The notes below the pieces were generated by a model that ran no database searches, was not told the DNA's origin, and saw nothing but the letters and a program-made list of their open reading frames with translations. Shown here in pieces: positions 1-5,776 of a stretch of DNA of 5,776 bases. Both the position numbers and the translations under genes were made by a program. The DNA is from an uncultured Pseudomonadales bacterium (lineage in GTDB: Bacteria > Pseudomonadota > Gammaproteobacteria > Pseudomonadales > Porticoccaceae), in contig CAJQJT010000235.1 of NCBI GenBank assembly GCA_905478725.1, positions 1 to 5,776 of the forward strand. The letters are read 5' to 3'. Position 1 is the stretch's first letter, and every line of letters starts with the position of its first letter.

Positions 1-761
1 CCACCCAACTCGAGCGTAACGCGCTTAAGGGAGGCCGACGCCGAGGCCATCACTTTACTACCGGTAGCGGTCGAGCCGGTAAAGGCAACTTTATTGATAT
101 CTGGATGACTGCTGAGGATACCGCCGAGATCATTCTGATCAGTGACAATATTTATCACGCCGGGGGGGATAATCTGACTAAAAATACGCCCCATATGCAA
201 GGTGGCGATGGGTGTTGTCGGTGCCGGCTTTAATACCATGGTATTTCCGGTAATCATGGCGCTACAGATTTTCGAGATCGCCGTTAGCAGCGGAAAATTC
301 CACGGCACTATGGCCGCAACAACACCCAGAGGGGCGCGATGTATTGCAATATGGCGCAATTCACTGTCTTCAATAACTTCGATCGGTAAATCATAATTGG
401 TGTAGTGTCGTAAAAAGTAAGATACACCGCCCACTTCGCCAAGCGCTTCGGCAATCGGCTTACCCTGTTCACAAGTGAGCAGTCGCGCAAGGGTTTCGGC
501 TTCGGCATCTATAGCTTCAGCCATCTGCAGCATAATCTCTTTACGCTTGTCGAGAGGCGTGGCCGACCAGGCCGGAAATGCTGCCTTGGCTGCAGTAATC
601 GCCTGTTCAAGTTGGTCTTCTGAGGCACAGGCACAGGTGGTAAATACTTTCGCCGTGGCAGGATCAATCACATCCAGAGTTCGGCTGCCGGCCACCAACT
701 GACCATTAATCAACAAATCGAAACTCAAACTAGAAACATCATTGGTAAGTTGTGCGGACAT
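1..761 (-). CDS. NAD(P)+-dependent aldehyde dehydrogenase, N-terminal part (cut by window edge)
   Basis: Oxidises an aldehyde to a carboxylic acid with NAD(P)+, presumably in the cytoplasm since no signal peptide is visible. The frame is open from ATG (complement of 759-761) to the left edge, giving 253 complete codons, about half of the usual ~470-500 aa. Visible family motifs are PWNFP at residues 153-157 with the oxyanion-hole Asn155, LKP with the cofactor-binding Lys178, FTGS at 227-230 and LELG at 250-253 with the general-base Glu251. The catalytic cysteine should lie about 35 residues further on, outside the window, so activity cannot be confirmed. The start is supported by an AAAGAGG Shine-Dalgarno 9 bases upstream. 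It begins 22 bp after the stop of the alcohol dehydrogenase on the same strand, so co-transcription is very likely and its substrate is probably that enzyme's aldehyde product. The ALDH superfamily is certain; the subfamily and substrate are not. Confidence 0.95.
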   Translation of the reverse strand, partial: MSAQLTNDVSSLSFDLLINGQLVAGSRTLDVIDPATAKVFTTCACASEDQLEQAITAAKAAFPAWSATPLDKRKEIMLQMAEAIDAEAETLARLLTCEQGKPIAEALGEVGGVSYFLRHYTNYDLPIEVIEDSELRHIAIHRAPLGVVAAIVPWNFPLLTAISKICSAMITGNTMVLKPAPTTPIATLHMGRIFSQIIPPGVINIVTDQNDLGGILSSHPDINKVAFTGSTATGSKVMASASASLKRVTLELG

Positions 762-770
762 TATTAATGG

Positions 771-777
771 CCTCTTT
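771..777 (-). promoter_or_regulatory. Ribosome binding site of the aldehyde dehydrogenase gene
   Basis: On the minus strand AAAGAGG lies 9 bases before the ATG at 761, within the 22-bp gap after the alcohol dehydrogenase stop codon. It fixes the start of the aldehyde dehydrogenase and shows that the gene has its own translation signal rather than relying only on coupling. Confidence 0.7.
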
Positions 778-783
778 GTTATT

Positions 784-2883
784 TTAATTGCCGTGCTTAT
801 GTAATTGAAGTGCTCGCTCAGCTACGTAACCGCGAACATCCTCAATATCCTCGGGGGATAAATAGGCGCTAAAACCAATCATGCCACGGTCTTTTAAAAC
901 ACCGTCATGCACCACCGCCTGCCAGGCCTCGGCACTGGCAAGAATCGGTGATCGGCGCAAATCCGGAACAATGCCTGAGGAGCGCGCCGTAGCGCCATGA
1001 CAAAGCCCACAGGTGGTCTCGTATATCTGCGCGCCATTATCTCTGCCGGCTTTCTCCCAGACCTTGTTAACCACTACGGCCGGCGCCAGTTCTGGCTTGA
1101 CGACATCGTAGTCAAGCTCTTCATTGAGCGCAAACACCATCAGTCGACCATTAGGTCGAAATCCAGCATTTTCGGTAAAGGGCGCAGCTAATCCATAGCC
1201 ACCGCCATAACCGGCCATCAGCGCAATATATTGCACGCCGTCGACGGCATAAGTGATGGGAGGGGCAATGATGCCAACTTTAGTATCGAAAGACCAAACC
1301 TTGCGTCCGGTGCTAGCATCGAAAGCCTGCAGATAACCGCTAGCATTGCCTTGAAAAACCAGCCCGCCAGCGGTAGCTAAAACACCACCATTCCAGGGTC
1401 CAAGGTGATCCACGCGCCAAGCTTCCTTTTGCTTGATTGGGTCCCAGGCAATTAAAAAGCCTTTTAGCTGACTGCGTATCGCATCGATCTGCTCCTGGTC
1501 ATCGGGGATCTCATTAACCGCTAAGTCAACACCGAGATTCCAACCGCCAACGCGTACTTCGAAGGGTTGATTAAGCTGATAGGCCAGAGCAATTTCTTGC
1601 GCCGGTATGTAAACTAAACCGGTATCGGGATGATAGGCCATGGGCTGCCAATTGTGACCACCGTGTCCAGAAGGCAGCGCCACAAACAACTCGTCACCCG
1701 AATAGCGAGCATCAGGAGCCATTTTCGGCCTTCCAGTTTCTAGGTCTATACCTGTGGTCCAATTTTGTGGGACATAATTTTCCGCGGATATCAGTTTTCC
1801 ATTACTGCGATCAATAACATAGAAAAAGCCATTTTTAGGCGCCTGCATCATGACCTTGCGCGGCTGCTTATCAATCTCTAAGGTAGCCAGAATAATCGGC
1901 TGAGTTTGAGTGAAGTCCCATTCTTCTCCGGGGGTTCCCTGGTAGTGCCATTTATATTTACCAGTATCTGGGTCGAGCGCCAAAACGGACGAAATAAACA
2001 GATTGTCGCCCTGCCCTTCTGAACGCAAACTTCGCGGCCATGGCGAACCATTGCCGACTCCAACCAGCACCTGATCGAAGTCCTCGTCGTAAACAATCGC
2101 ATCCCATACCGTGCCACCTCCCCCGAGCTCGCTCCAATCACCGGCCCAGGTTGCCTGGGCTGCGGCGATCATTGAATCTGAAGCGGCGCCGTCAGGCTCT
2201 GCACCATGAATCGGCGGTACTGTGTAAAAACGCCAGACCAAATCTCCGGTCTCGGCGTCGTAGGCGCTGACATAGCCGCGCACACCGTATTCGCCACCGC
2301 TATTGCCAATCAAGACTTTGCCTTTGATCACTCGCGGTGCACCAGTAATGGTGTAGGACTTAGCCTGATCGACGGTCACGGTAGACCAAACTTCTTTGCC
2401 GGTTTTGGCATCTACAGCAATTAAACGGCCGTCTAAGGCGCCGACATAAACCTTGCCTTGATAAAATGCCGGACCGCGATTAACCACATCACAGCAGGCT
2501 TTAAAGGCAACTTCACCCGCTATTTCTGGGTCGTAGTGCCACAGTGGTTCGCCGGTCGTGGCATCAAAGGCATGCACCCTTGACCATGCTGATGTGGTGT
2601 AGATCACCCCATCAATAACAAGCGGCGTTGCTTCCAAACCGCGCCTGTCTTCAAATTGGTAAAACCATTTTAGCCCCAAATTCTCCACACTCTCAGTATT
2701 GATCAAATCGAGCTGATTGTAACGCTGCTCGCGGTAGGTGCCCCCATGCGTCATCCAGTTAGCCGGTTCAGCCTGTGCCTGCGAGAGACGGCGATCATCG
2801 ACTGGCTCGGCTTGCTTACTAGAGCCTGCAATATCGCACGCGGCTAATGCCACACAAACCAGTACTGTCACTATGCTTTTCAT
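784..2883 (-). CDS. PQQ-dependent quinohemoprotein alcohol dehydrogenase with C-terminal cytochrome c domain, predicted lipoprotein
   Basis: Oxidises a primary or secondary alcohol in the periplasm using pyrroloquinoline quinone, with electrons leaving through a fused haem c. The protein is 699 aa, usual for soluble type II quinohemoprotein alcohol dehydrogenases. Residues 1-16 form a lipoprotein signal ending in the lipobox LAAC (Cys16). An eight-bladed propeller domain (about 40-590) carries the vicinal disulfide Cys130-Cys131 in ACCDVVNRGP, Trp260 for PQQ stacking, the metal ligands Glu198 (GGEYGVRG) and Asn278 (GVGNGS), the catalytic Asp323 (EEWDF) and Lys350 near PQQ. These roles are assigned by family analogy. 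Thr325 stands where lanthanide enzymes have an extra Asp, so calcium is predicted. The cytochrome c domain has CGLCH at 625-629 and a likely axial Met668. The frame can be extended to a TTG at 2943, but ATG 2883 has AGGAGT at good spacing and exposes the signal sequence. It lies between the receptor and the aldehyde dehydrogenase. The substrate is unknown. Confidence 0.95.
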   Translation of the reverse strand: MKSIVTVLVCVALAACDIAGSSKQAEPVDDRRLSQAQAEPANWMTHGGTYREQRYNQLDLINTESVENLGLKWFYQFEDRRGLEATPLVIDGVIYTTSAWSRVHAFDATTGEPLWHYDPEIAGEVAFKACCDVVNRGPAFYQGKVYVGALDGRLIAVDAKTGKEVWSTVTVDQAKSYTITGAPRVIKGKVLIGNSGGEYGVRGYVSAYDAETGDLVWRFYTVPPIHGAEPDGAASDSMIAAAQATWAGDWSELGGGGTVWDAIVYDEDFDQVLVGVGNGSPWPRSLRSEGQGDNLFISSVLALDPDTGKYKWHYQGTPGEEWDFTQTQPIILATLEIDKQPRKVMMQAPKNGFFYVIDRSNGKLISAENYVPQNWTTGIDLETGRPKMAPDARYSGDELFVALPSGHGGHNWQPMAYHPDTGLVYIPAQEIALAYQLNQPFEVRVGGWNLGVDLAVNEIPDDQEQIDAIRSQLKGFLIAWDPIKQKEAWRVDHLGPWNGGVLATAGGLVFQGNASGYLQAFDASTGRKVWSFDTKVGIIAPPITYAVDGVQYIALMAGYGGGYGLAAPFTENAGFRPNGRLMVFALNEELDYDVVKPELAPAVVVNKVWEKAGRDNGAQIYETTCGLCHGATARSSGIVPDLRRSPILASAEAWQAVVHDGVLKDRGMIGFSAYLSPEDIEDVRGYVAERALQLHKHGN

Positions 2884-2890
2884 CGGTAAA

Positions 2891-2896
2891 ACTCCT
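2891..2896 (-). promoter_or_regulatory. Ribosome binding site deciding the alcohol dehydrogenase start
   Basis: Minus-strand AGGAGT lies 7 bases before the ATG at 2883. The longer TTG start at 2943 would translate through this site and bury the lipoprotein signal 20 residues inside the protein, so the ATG is preferred. Confidence 0.8.
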
Positions 2897-2909
2897 AACC
2901 AGCAGATAC

Positions 2910-2958
2910 AAAAAGTCCGCTGCGCCAACTTCCCCAGCGGCAAGATGGCAACAGCGGA
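2910..2958 (-). terminator. Possible weak intrinsic terminator or attenuator between receptor and alcohol dehydrogenase
   Basis: On the minus strand CCGCTG (2940-2935) pairs perfectly with CAGCGG (2922-2917) across a 12-base loop. AC and five T (2914-2910) follow, the layout of a Rho-independent terminator. A second upstream copy, TCCGCTG (2958-2952), can pair over 7 bp with the same CAGCGGA (2922-2916), so two hairpins compete for one arm. The short stem and short U-run suggest partial termination, giving more receptor than dehydrogenase transcript. It begins 9 bases after the receptor stop and ends 13 bases before the dehydrogenase Shine-Dalgarno. Function is inferred from layout only. Confidence 0.45.
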
Positions 2959-2967
2959 GATTGTTAC

Positions 2968-5550
2968 TTAAAAGTCAAACGTGACTTCTACACCAAAGGT
3001 GCGTGGCTGAGTACGAACCAAGAAGGCACTGTTATAGCTTCCCTCAACGTTAATACCATTGCCGTAGTAAAACTCATCAGTCAGATTTTTGACCCAAGCT
3101 GACACATTGTAGCCTTCAGCTAAATAGGTCAGACGAGCATTGGCTACCCAGTAACTTGCGTTACCCTCCTTGATATCGGTTAACGCGATCGTACTGGCAT
3201 CAACACCATCAGCTGTGTAGCTGTAATCACCAAAGGTATCAAAGTAGTACTGGTCACTAAACGCTGCGTCCGCAGCCAACATCAAAATACCACCGCCCAT
3301 CTTCGCCACTTCCCAGTCAAAGCCAATATTGGCAGTCACATCTGGTGCATAAGGCAGCGGATTGCCGGCCACACTGACATTACCAGCAGCGGTATTAAGA
3401 CACTGTCCCGACTGAGGTACTGGACCAGTCAAAGCTCCTGCCGGGCAGCCACCATCCGAAAACTTAGCATCGAGCAAACTGATTGCCGCATTTAAGGTCA
3501 GAGTGTCAGATGCCTGGAAGATCATCTCAGCTTCAAAACCAGTCACCTCTGCATCTAGATTAACCAAGAACGTAGTGGCGGTTGCATCCAGCAATTGCTC
3601 CTGCTTGCCGGTGTAATCATTGAAGAATGCACTGGCATTTAACTGCATGCGGTTATCCAGCAGTCTGCTCTTCAAACCAAGCTCAAACACGTTGTTGGTC
3701 TCCGGCGCAACAAAGTACACCTGCTTACCCGACTGGAATGCGAGTCCGTTGTAGGTACCACCGCGGTAACCTTTACTGTAACTGGCGAATACCATCATAT
3801 CTTCCGACATTTTATAATCGACAATAACGCGGCCAGTTACCTGTGACGAGTCATCATCCTGACCCAACGGGTTGGCTACCCCTGGCGAAGAGCCAATAGC
3901 GTAGCGCGTATCTCCGGTCTCGGGATTAACATAGTCCGAGACAACGATCAGACGCGGCGCACCAGTTCCGTCATACATCGTCGTTAATGCGTCTTTATAT
4001 TCAAAGTCATCTTGCGTATAGCGCATTCCAACCGTCAGCGACAAAGCATCGCTAAAGTCGTAGGTACCTTCACCGTAAACGGCCACAGAATCACGAGCCT
4101 GAGTATAATTTTGCGTACCATTTAATGGCGTGATTAAACTCAGAGCGCTGACCACACCGTCTGGCTGAAGCGCATCAGGGAAAAGACCTGCGCCCATGCC
4201 GCCCGGATTAAAGTAATCATCTGGGTAACCGCCGGCCTTAACCACGTCGCTGTGAAAGCCGAAGAAGTGTGGCCTGTTAGTAGTGACAATTTCGTCAGTG
4301 CCATAGTAAGCACCCAAGATTAGATTAAAGTTATCACCGACATAATTTAAGCGAATGTCCTGGTTAAAGCTCTCTGATTGAGACTCATAACCGATAGCGC
4401 AGATCGCGTAGGGCGTGCCATCACAATCAATAAATGGCAACAGACCAAAGTATGTTTCATCGTAGCCAGTGACTGACACCACACTAAGATTATCAATCAA
4501 CTCAAAAGTCGCATTAAGCGCGAAACCATCGGTCTCAATTTTCGCCGTACCATTACTATCAGTGAAGAGTTCAAGATCATCAATGCCGGCGTCTTTGGAG
4601 CTAAAAGCAGGAGGCATGGCATCCACAACTGCCTGACTAAAAAAGTCTGTATTGTAATAAAAACCGACGCCAGTTCGGGCCATATCAATGGTATCACCCA
4701 CACCCTTATTCTGAGGGGTACCCTGACCACCAAAAGACGAGCTTGAATAGCCCTTAAAAATAAATTCAGCACTATCGGTGACCAAATTTGCAGTCAATCT
4801 GACACCCCAAGTTTCATCCCCTCCTGGACTGACACCCTCGGCGATATTGCCACTCAACTGATCATTGGTCAGGCTTGGATTTGATTTTGAAATACCGCGT
4901 GGCATGCGGTTAACCAACCAAGGATCAGAGTCAACCCAAGTACCGGCAATTCGGATACCTAAGGTGTCTGCAATTGGCGTAAAATCAAGCGCGCCGGATA
5001 CACTGTTGCGACCATAATTACCTACACCAGCAGACAAGTAACCATTAGTCTCTCCTGCCATCGAAGGTTTAACGGTAATGAAGTTAATTGCTCCGCCAGT
5101 TGTGTTGCGACCATACAATGTGCCCTGCGGGCCCTTGAGAACTTCAATCTGCTCAAGATCATATAGCTGCTGGCCGTGGCTTGCGCGCATTGACTGATAG
5201 ACCTCATCGACATAAATGCCGTTGGGCGATGCTGCATTAGAATTGTATTCAGTACCCACACCGATACCGCGAAGGGTAAAGTTTGGCTGTGTCTCACCGT
5301 AAGATGATGTGACATTCAAGCCAGGCATGGAATTGTTAAGGTCCGAAGTTGAAAAAACACCCTTATTTTTTAAATCATTGGCGCTCATAACCGATATAGC
5401 TATCGGCACTTCTTGCAGACTCTCTTGGCGTTTTCTCGCTGTGACAACAATTTCTTCCAACCCTTCTACGCCATCAGTTGTCTGAGCGACTGCAGGAAAT
5501 ACTGCAGCAATTGACAGACTCAAAAGGGTAGCTGATAGTTTTATATTCAT
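2968..5550 (-). CDS. TonB-dependent outer-membrane receptor
   Basis: An outer-membrane beta-barrel transporter that imports a ligand using energy from TonB-ExbB-ExbD, which are not encoded here. The protein is 860 aa. A Sec signal peptide covers about residues 1-22, with likely cleavage after AVA before Gln23. A TonB box-like EEIVVTA lies at 32-38. The plug domain spans about 45-162 and contains the hallmark stretch IEVLKGPQGTLYGRNTTGG (135-153). The rest is the barrel, including FASYSKGYRGG (588-598) and the receptor C-terminus ending in Phe860, the usual BAM-recognition residue. Cysteine pairs 376/384 and 702/717 sit in likely surface loops and could form disulfides. The frame extends to a TTG at 5574, but ATG 5550 follows AGGGGA and starts a clean signal peptide. 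It is the first gene after the promoter and is followed after 84 bp by the alcohol dehydrogenase, so its ligand is plausibly that pathway's substrate. The resemblance is to the large sphingomonad/marine gammaproteobacterial receptor group rather than a defined siderophore receptor. Confidence 0.95.
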   Translation of the reverse strand: MNIKLSATLLSLSIAAVFPAVAQTTDGVEGLEEIVVTARKRQESLQEVPIAISVMSANDLKNKGVFSTSDLNNSMPGLNVTSSYGETQPNFTLRGIGVGTEYNSNAASPNGIYVDEVYQSMRASHGQQLYDLEQIEVLKGPQGTLYGRNTTGGAINFITVKPSMAGETNGYLSAGVGNYGRNSVSGALDFTPIADTLGIRIAGTWVDSDPWLVNRMPRGISKSNPSLTNDQLSGNIAEGVSPGGDETWGVRLTANLVTDSAEFIFKGYSSSSFGGQGTPQNKGVGDTIDMARTGVGFYYNTDFFSQAVVDAMPPAFSSKDAGIDDLELFTDSNGTAKIETDGFALNATFELIDNLSVVSVTGYDETYFGLLPFIDCDGTPYAICAIGYESQSESFNQDIRLNYVGDNFNLILGAYYGTDEIVTTNRPHFFGFHSDVVKAGGYPDDYFNPGGMGAGLFPDALQPDGVVSALSLITPLNGTQNYTQARDSVAVYGEGTYDFSDALSLTVGMRYTQDDFEYKDALTTMYDGTGAPRLIVVSDYVNPETGDTRYAIGSSPGVANPLGQDDDSSQVTGRVIVDYKMSEDMMVFASYSKGYRGGTYNGLAFQSGKQVYFVAPETNNVFELGLKSRLLDNRMQLNASAFFNDYTGKQEQLLDATATTFLVNLDAEVTGFEAEMIFQASDTLTLNAAISLLDAKFSDGGCPAGALTGPVPQSGQCLNTAAGNVSVAGNPLPYAPDVTANIGFDWEVAKMGGGILMLAADAAFSDQYYFDTFGDYSYTADGVDASTIALTDIKEGNASYWVANARLTYLAEGYNVSAWVKNLTDEFYYGNGINVEGSYNSAFLVRTQPRTFGVEVTFDF

Positions 5551-5556
5551 TATTAT

Positions 5557-5562
5557 TCCCCT
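5557..5562 (-). promoter_or_regulatory. Ribosome binding site deciding the receptor start
   Basis: Minus-strand AGGGGA lies 6 bases before the ATG at 5550. The alternative TTG at 5574 would put this site inside the coding region and add eight residues before the signal peptide, so the ATG is preferred. Confidence 0.65.
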
Positions 5563-5570
5563 AGTTATAA

Positions 5571-5594
5571 CCAATCAACACATTAGTTGATTGG
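5571..5594 (-). promoter_or_regulatory. Perfect 9-bp inverted repeat over the predicted transcription start (operator O1)
   Basis: CCAATCAAC-N6-GTTGATTGG is a perfect inverted repeat with 9-bp arms and 15 bp between arm centres. It lies just downstream of the -10 box and covers the predicted transcription start near 5591, where a bound dimeric repressor would block initiation. The size suits a TetR-, MarR- or GntR-type dimer, but I do not recognise the sequence as a known operator. If transcribed, the region from about 5591 could also fold into a 7-bp hairpin at the 5' end of the mRNA. Confidence 0.7.
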
Positions 5595-5597
5595 CAT

Positions 5598-5625
5598 CCT
5601 ATAACGCCAGAAAAGAGCCTGTCAA
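5598..5625 (-). promoter_or_regulatory. Sigma-70 promoter for the receptor-dehydrogenase operon
   Basis: Minus-strand TTGACA (5625-5620) is a perfect -35 box, followed after 16 bases by TATAGG (5603-5598), four of six matches to the -10 consensus. Transcription would start near 5591, giving a leader of about 41 bases before the receptor ATG. The 16-bp spacer is one base short of the optimum. A-tracts lie just upstream and inverted repeats overlap both the -35 box and the start, which fits a strong but repressible promoter. Confidence 0.7.
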
Positions 5626-5641
5626 CTTTGCTGTTGATTTT
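5618..5641 (-). promoter_or_regulatory. Second, imperfect copy of the operator over the -35 box (O2)
   Basis: Minus strand ATCAAC-N6-GTTGAC has the same core TCAAC-N6-GTTGA, with the same 6-base spacer, as the perfect repeat at 5571-5594. Aligned over 24 bp, 14 of the 18 arm positions match, while none of the six spacer bases do, as expected if the arms are what is conserved. The right arm contains the TTGACA -35 box, so binding would hide it. The two repeat centres are 47 bp apart, about 4.5 helical turns. Confidence 0.6.
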
Positions 5642-5657
5642 TTTGTTAGTTTTTTTT
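5638..5657 (-). promoter_or_regulatory. A-tracts upstream of the -35 box (UP-element-like)
   Basis: On the minus strand an A8 run (5657-5650) and an A7 run (5644-5638) are separated by CTAAC. Taking the start as 5591, they lie at about -47 to -66, overlapping the region where the RNA polymerase alpha C-terminal domain contacts UP elements. They may raise promoter strength or bend the DNA. Confidence 0.45.
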
Positions 5658-5712
5658 ATGTTCGCCGAGCATGCAGGCTTATTAGGAACATCATAAAATC
5701 ATGCTGAAAGGC

Positions 5713-5776
5713 TCAATTAACTGGGTTTTTGTCGCCATAGCCAAAGTAATCAGCAATCGCCAAACCAGCCGCCACA
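5713..5776 (-). CDS. C-terminal end of an unrecognised upstream gene (cut by window edge)
   Basis: A minus-strand frame enters from the right edge and ends at TGA (5715-5713). It leaves 20 codons that read VAAGLAIADYFG followed by YGDKNPVN. The small-residue-rich helix followed by a short polar tail resembles the end of an enzyme, perhaps a dinucleotide-binding oxidoreductase, but 20 residues are too few to assign a family. It lies 162 bp upstream of the receptor start with the operon promoter between them, so it probably belongs to a separate or preceding transcription unit. No clear terminator follows it. This is an open-frame inference; chance openness over 64 bp cannot be excluded. Confidence 0.5.
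   Translation of the reverse strand, partial: VAAGLAIADYFGYGDKNPVN

Noticed and set aside
202..702. Open frames on both strands (202-396 +, 308-508 -, 475-702 +) within the aldehyde dehydrogenase
   Set aside because: They overlap a clear aldehyde dehydrogenase frame that carries family motifs, and their translations show no recognisable domain.
997..2424. Plus- and minus-strand frames of 64-87 aa inside the alcohol dehydrogenase (997-1191, 1878-2141, 2040-2270, 2206-2424)
   Set aside because: They are out-of-frame shadows of a strongly conserved enzyme, with low-complexity or compositionally odd translations.
2884..2943. TTG start at 2943 for the alcohol dehydrogenase, adding 20 residues
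   Set aside because: The ATG at 2883 has a strong Shine-Dalgarno and gives a standard lipoprotein signal; the longer form would bury it and translate through the hairpin region.
2738..2971. Plus-strand frame over the dehydrogenase start and the intergenic gap
   Set aside because: It is antisense to the signal sequence and ribosome binding site, with no plausible start signal or recognisable product.
3627..5315. Frames of 66-97 aa inside the receptor (3627-3827 +, 4497-4772 -, 5022-5315 -)
   Set aside because: They overlap conserved receptor segments, including the plug, in another frame, and their products are unrecognisable.
5551..5574. TTG start at 5574 for the receptor, adding eight residues
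   Set aside because: The ATG at 5550 has its own Shine-Dalgarno and starts a normal Sec signal peptide.
5658..5691. Inverted repeat ATGTTC/GAACAT, with inner GCC/GGC, as a terminator for the upstream gene
   Set aside because: On the minus strand it is followed by an A-run rather than a U-run, the loop is large and the stem short, so it is not a convincing terminator.
1..5776. CRISPR array, tRNA/rRNA, insertion sequence or phage attachment site
   Set aside because: No regularly spaced repeats, tRNA-like folds, transposase frames or terminal inverted repeats were seen; nearly all sequence is explained by three metabolic and transport genes.

Overview
The window looks like part of a Gram-negative proteobacterial chromosome, of middling GC by eye. 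It carries a large outer-membrane TonB-dependent receptor of the 'EEIVVTA(R)K(R)QE' type, common in marine Gammaproteobacteria and sphingomonads, and a periplasmic quinohemoprotein alcohol dehydrogenase with a lipoprotein signal. The exact taxon cannot be read from the sequence; a marine or otherwise oligotrophic gammaproteobacterium is my inference.

Everything supportable lies on the minus strand, so the genes read from right to left. The right edge (5713-5776) holds the last 20 codons of an unrecognised gene. A 162-bp intergenic region follows (5551-5712). It contains A-tracts, a perfect TTGACA -35 box, a TATAGG -10 box and two related inverted repeats sharing TCAAC-N6-GTTGA. One repeat covers the -35 box and the other the expected transcription start. 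Next come the TonB-dependent receptor (2968-5550, 860 aa), an 84-bp gap with a hairpin followed by five U (a possible weak terminator or attenuator), a PQQ- and haem c-dependent alcohol dehydrogenase (784-2883, 699 aa) and, after only 22 bp, the first 253 codons of an aldehyde dehydrogenase that runs off the left edge.

Read together, the three genes suggest a capture-and-oxidise module. The receptor would bring a scarce or bulky substrate across the outer membrane. The membrane-anchored quinohemoprotein would oxidise an alcohol to an aldehyde in the periplasm and pass electrons to the respiratory chain. The aldehyde dehydrogenase would make the acid in the cytoplasm with NAD(P)+. The substrate is not identifiable from the sequence. 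The most notable element is the twin-operator promoter, which suggests tight control by a dimeric regulator not encoded in the window. The gene families are known; the specific combination and its regulation are what merit attention.
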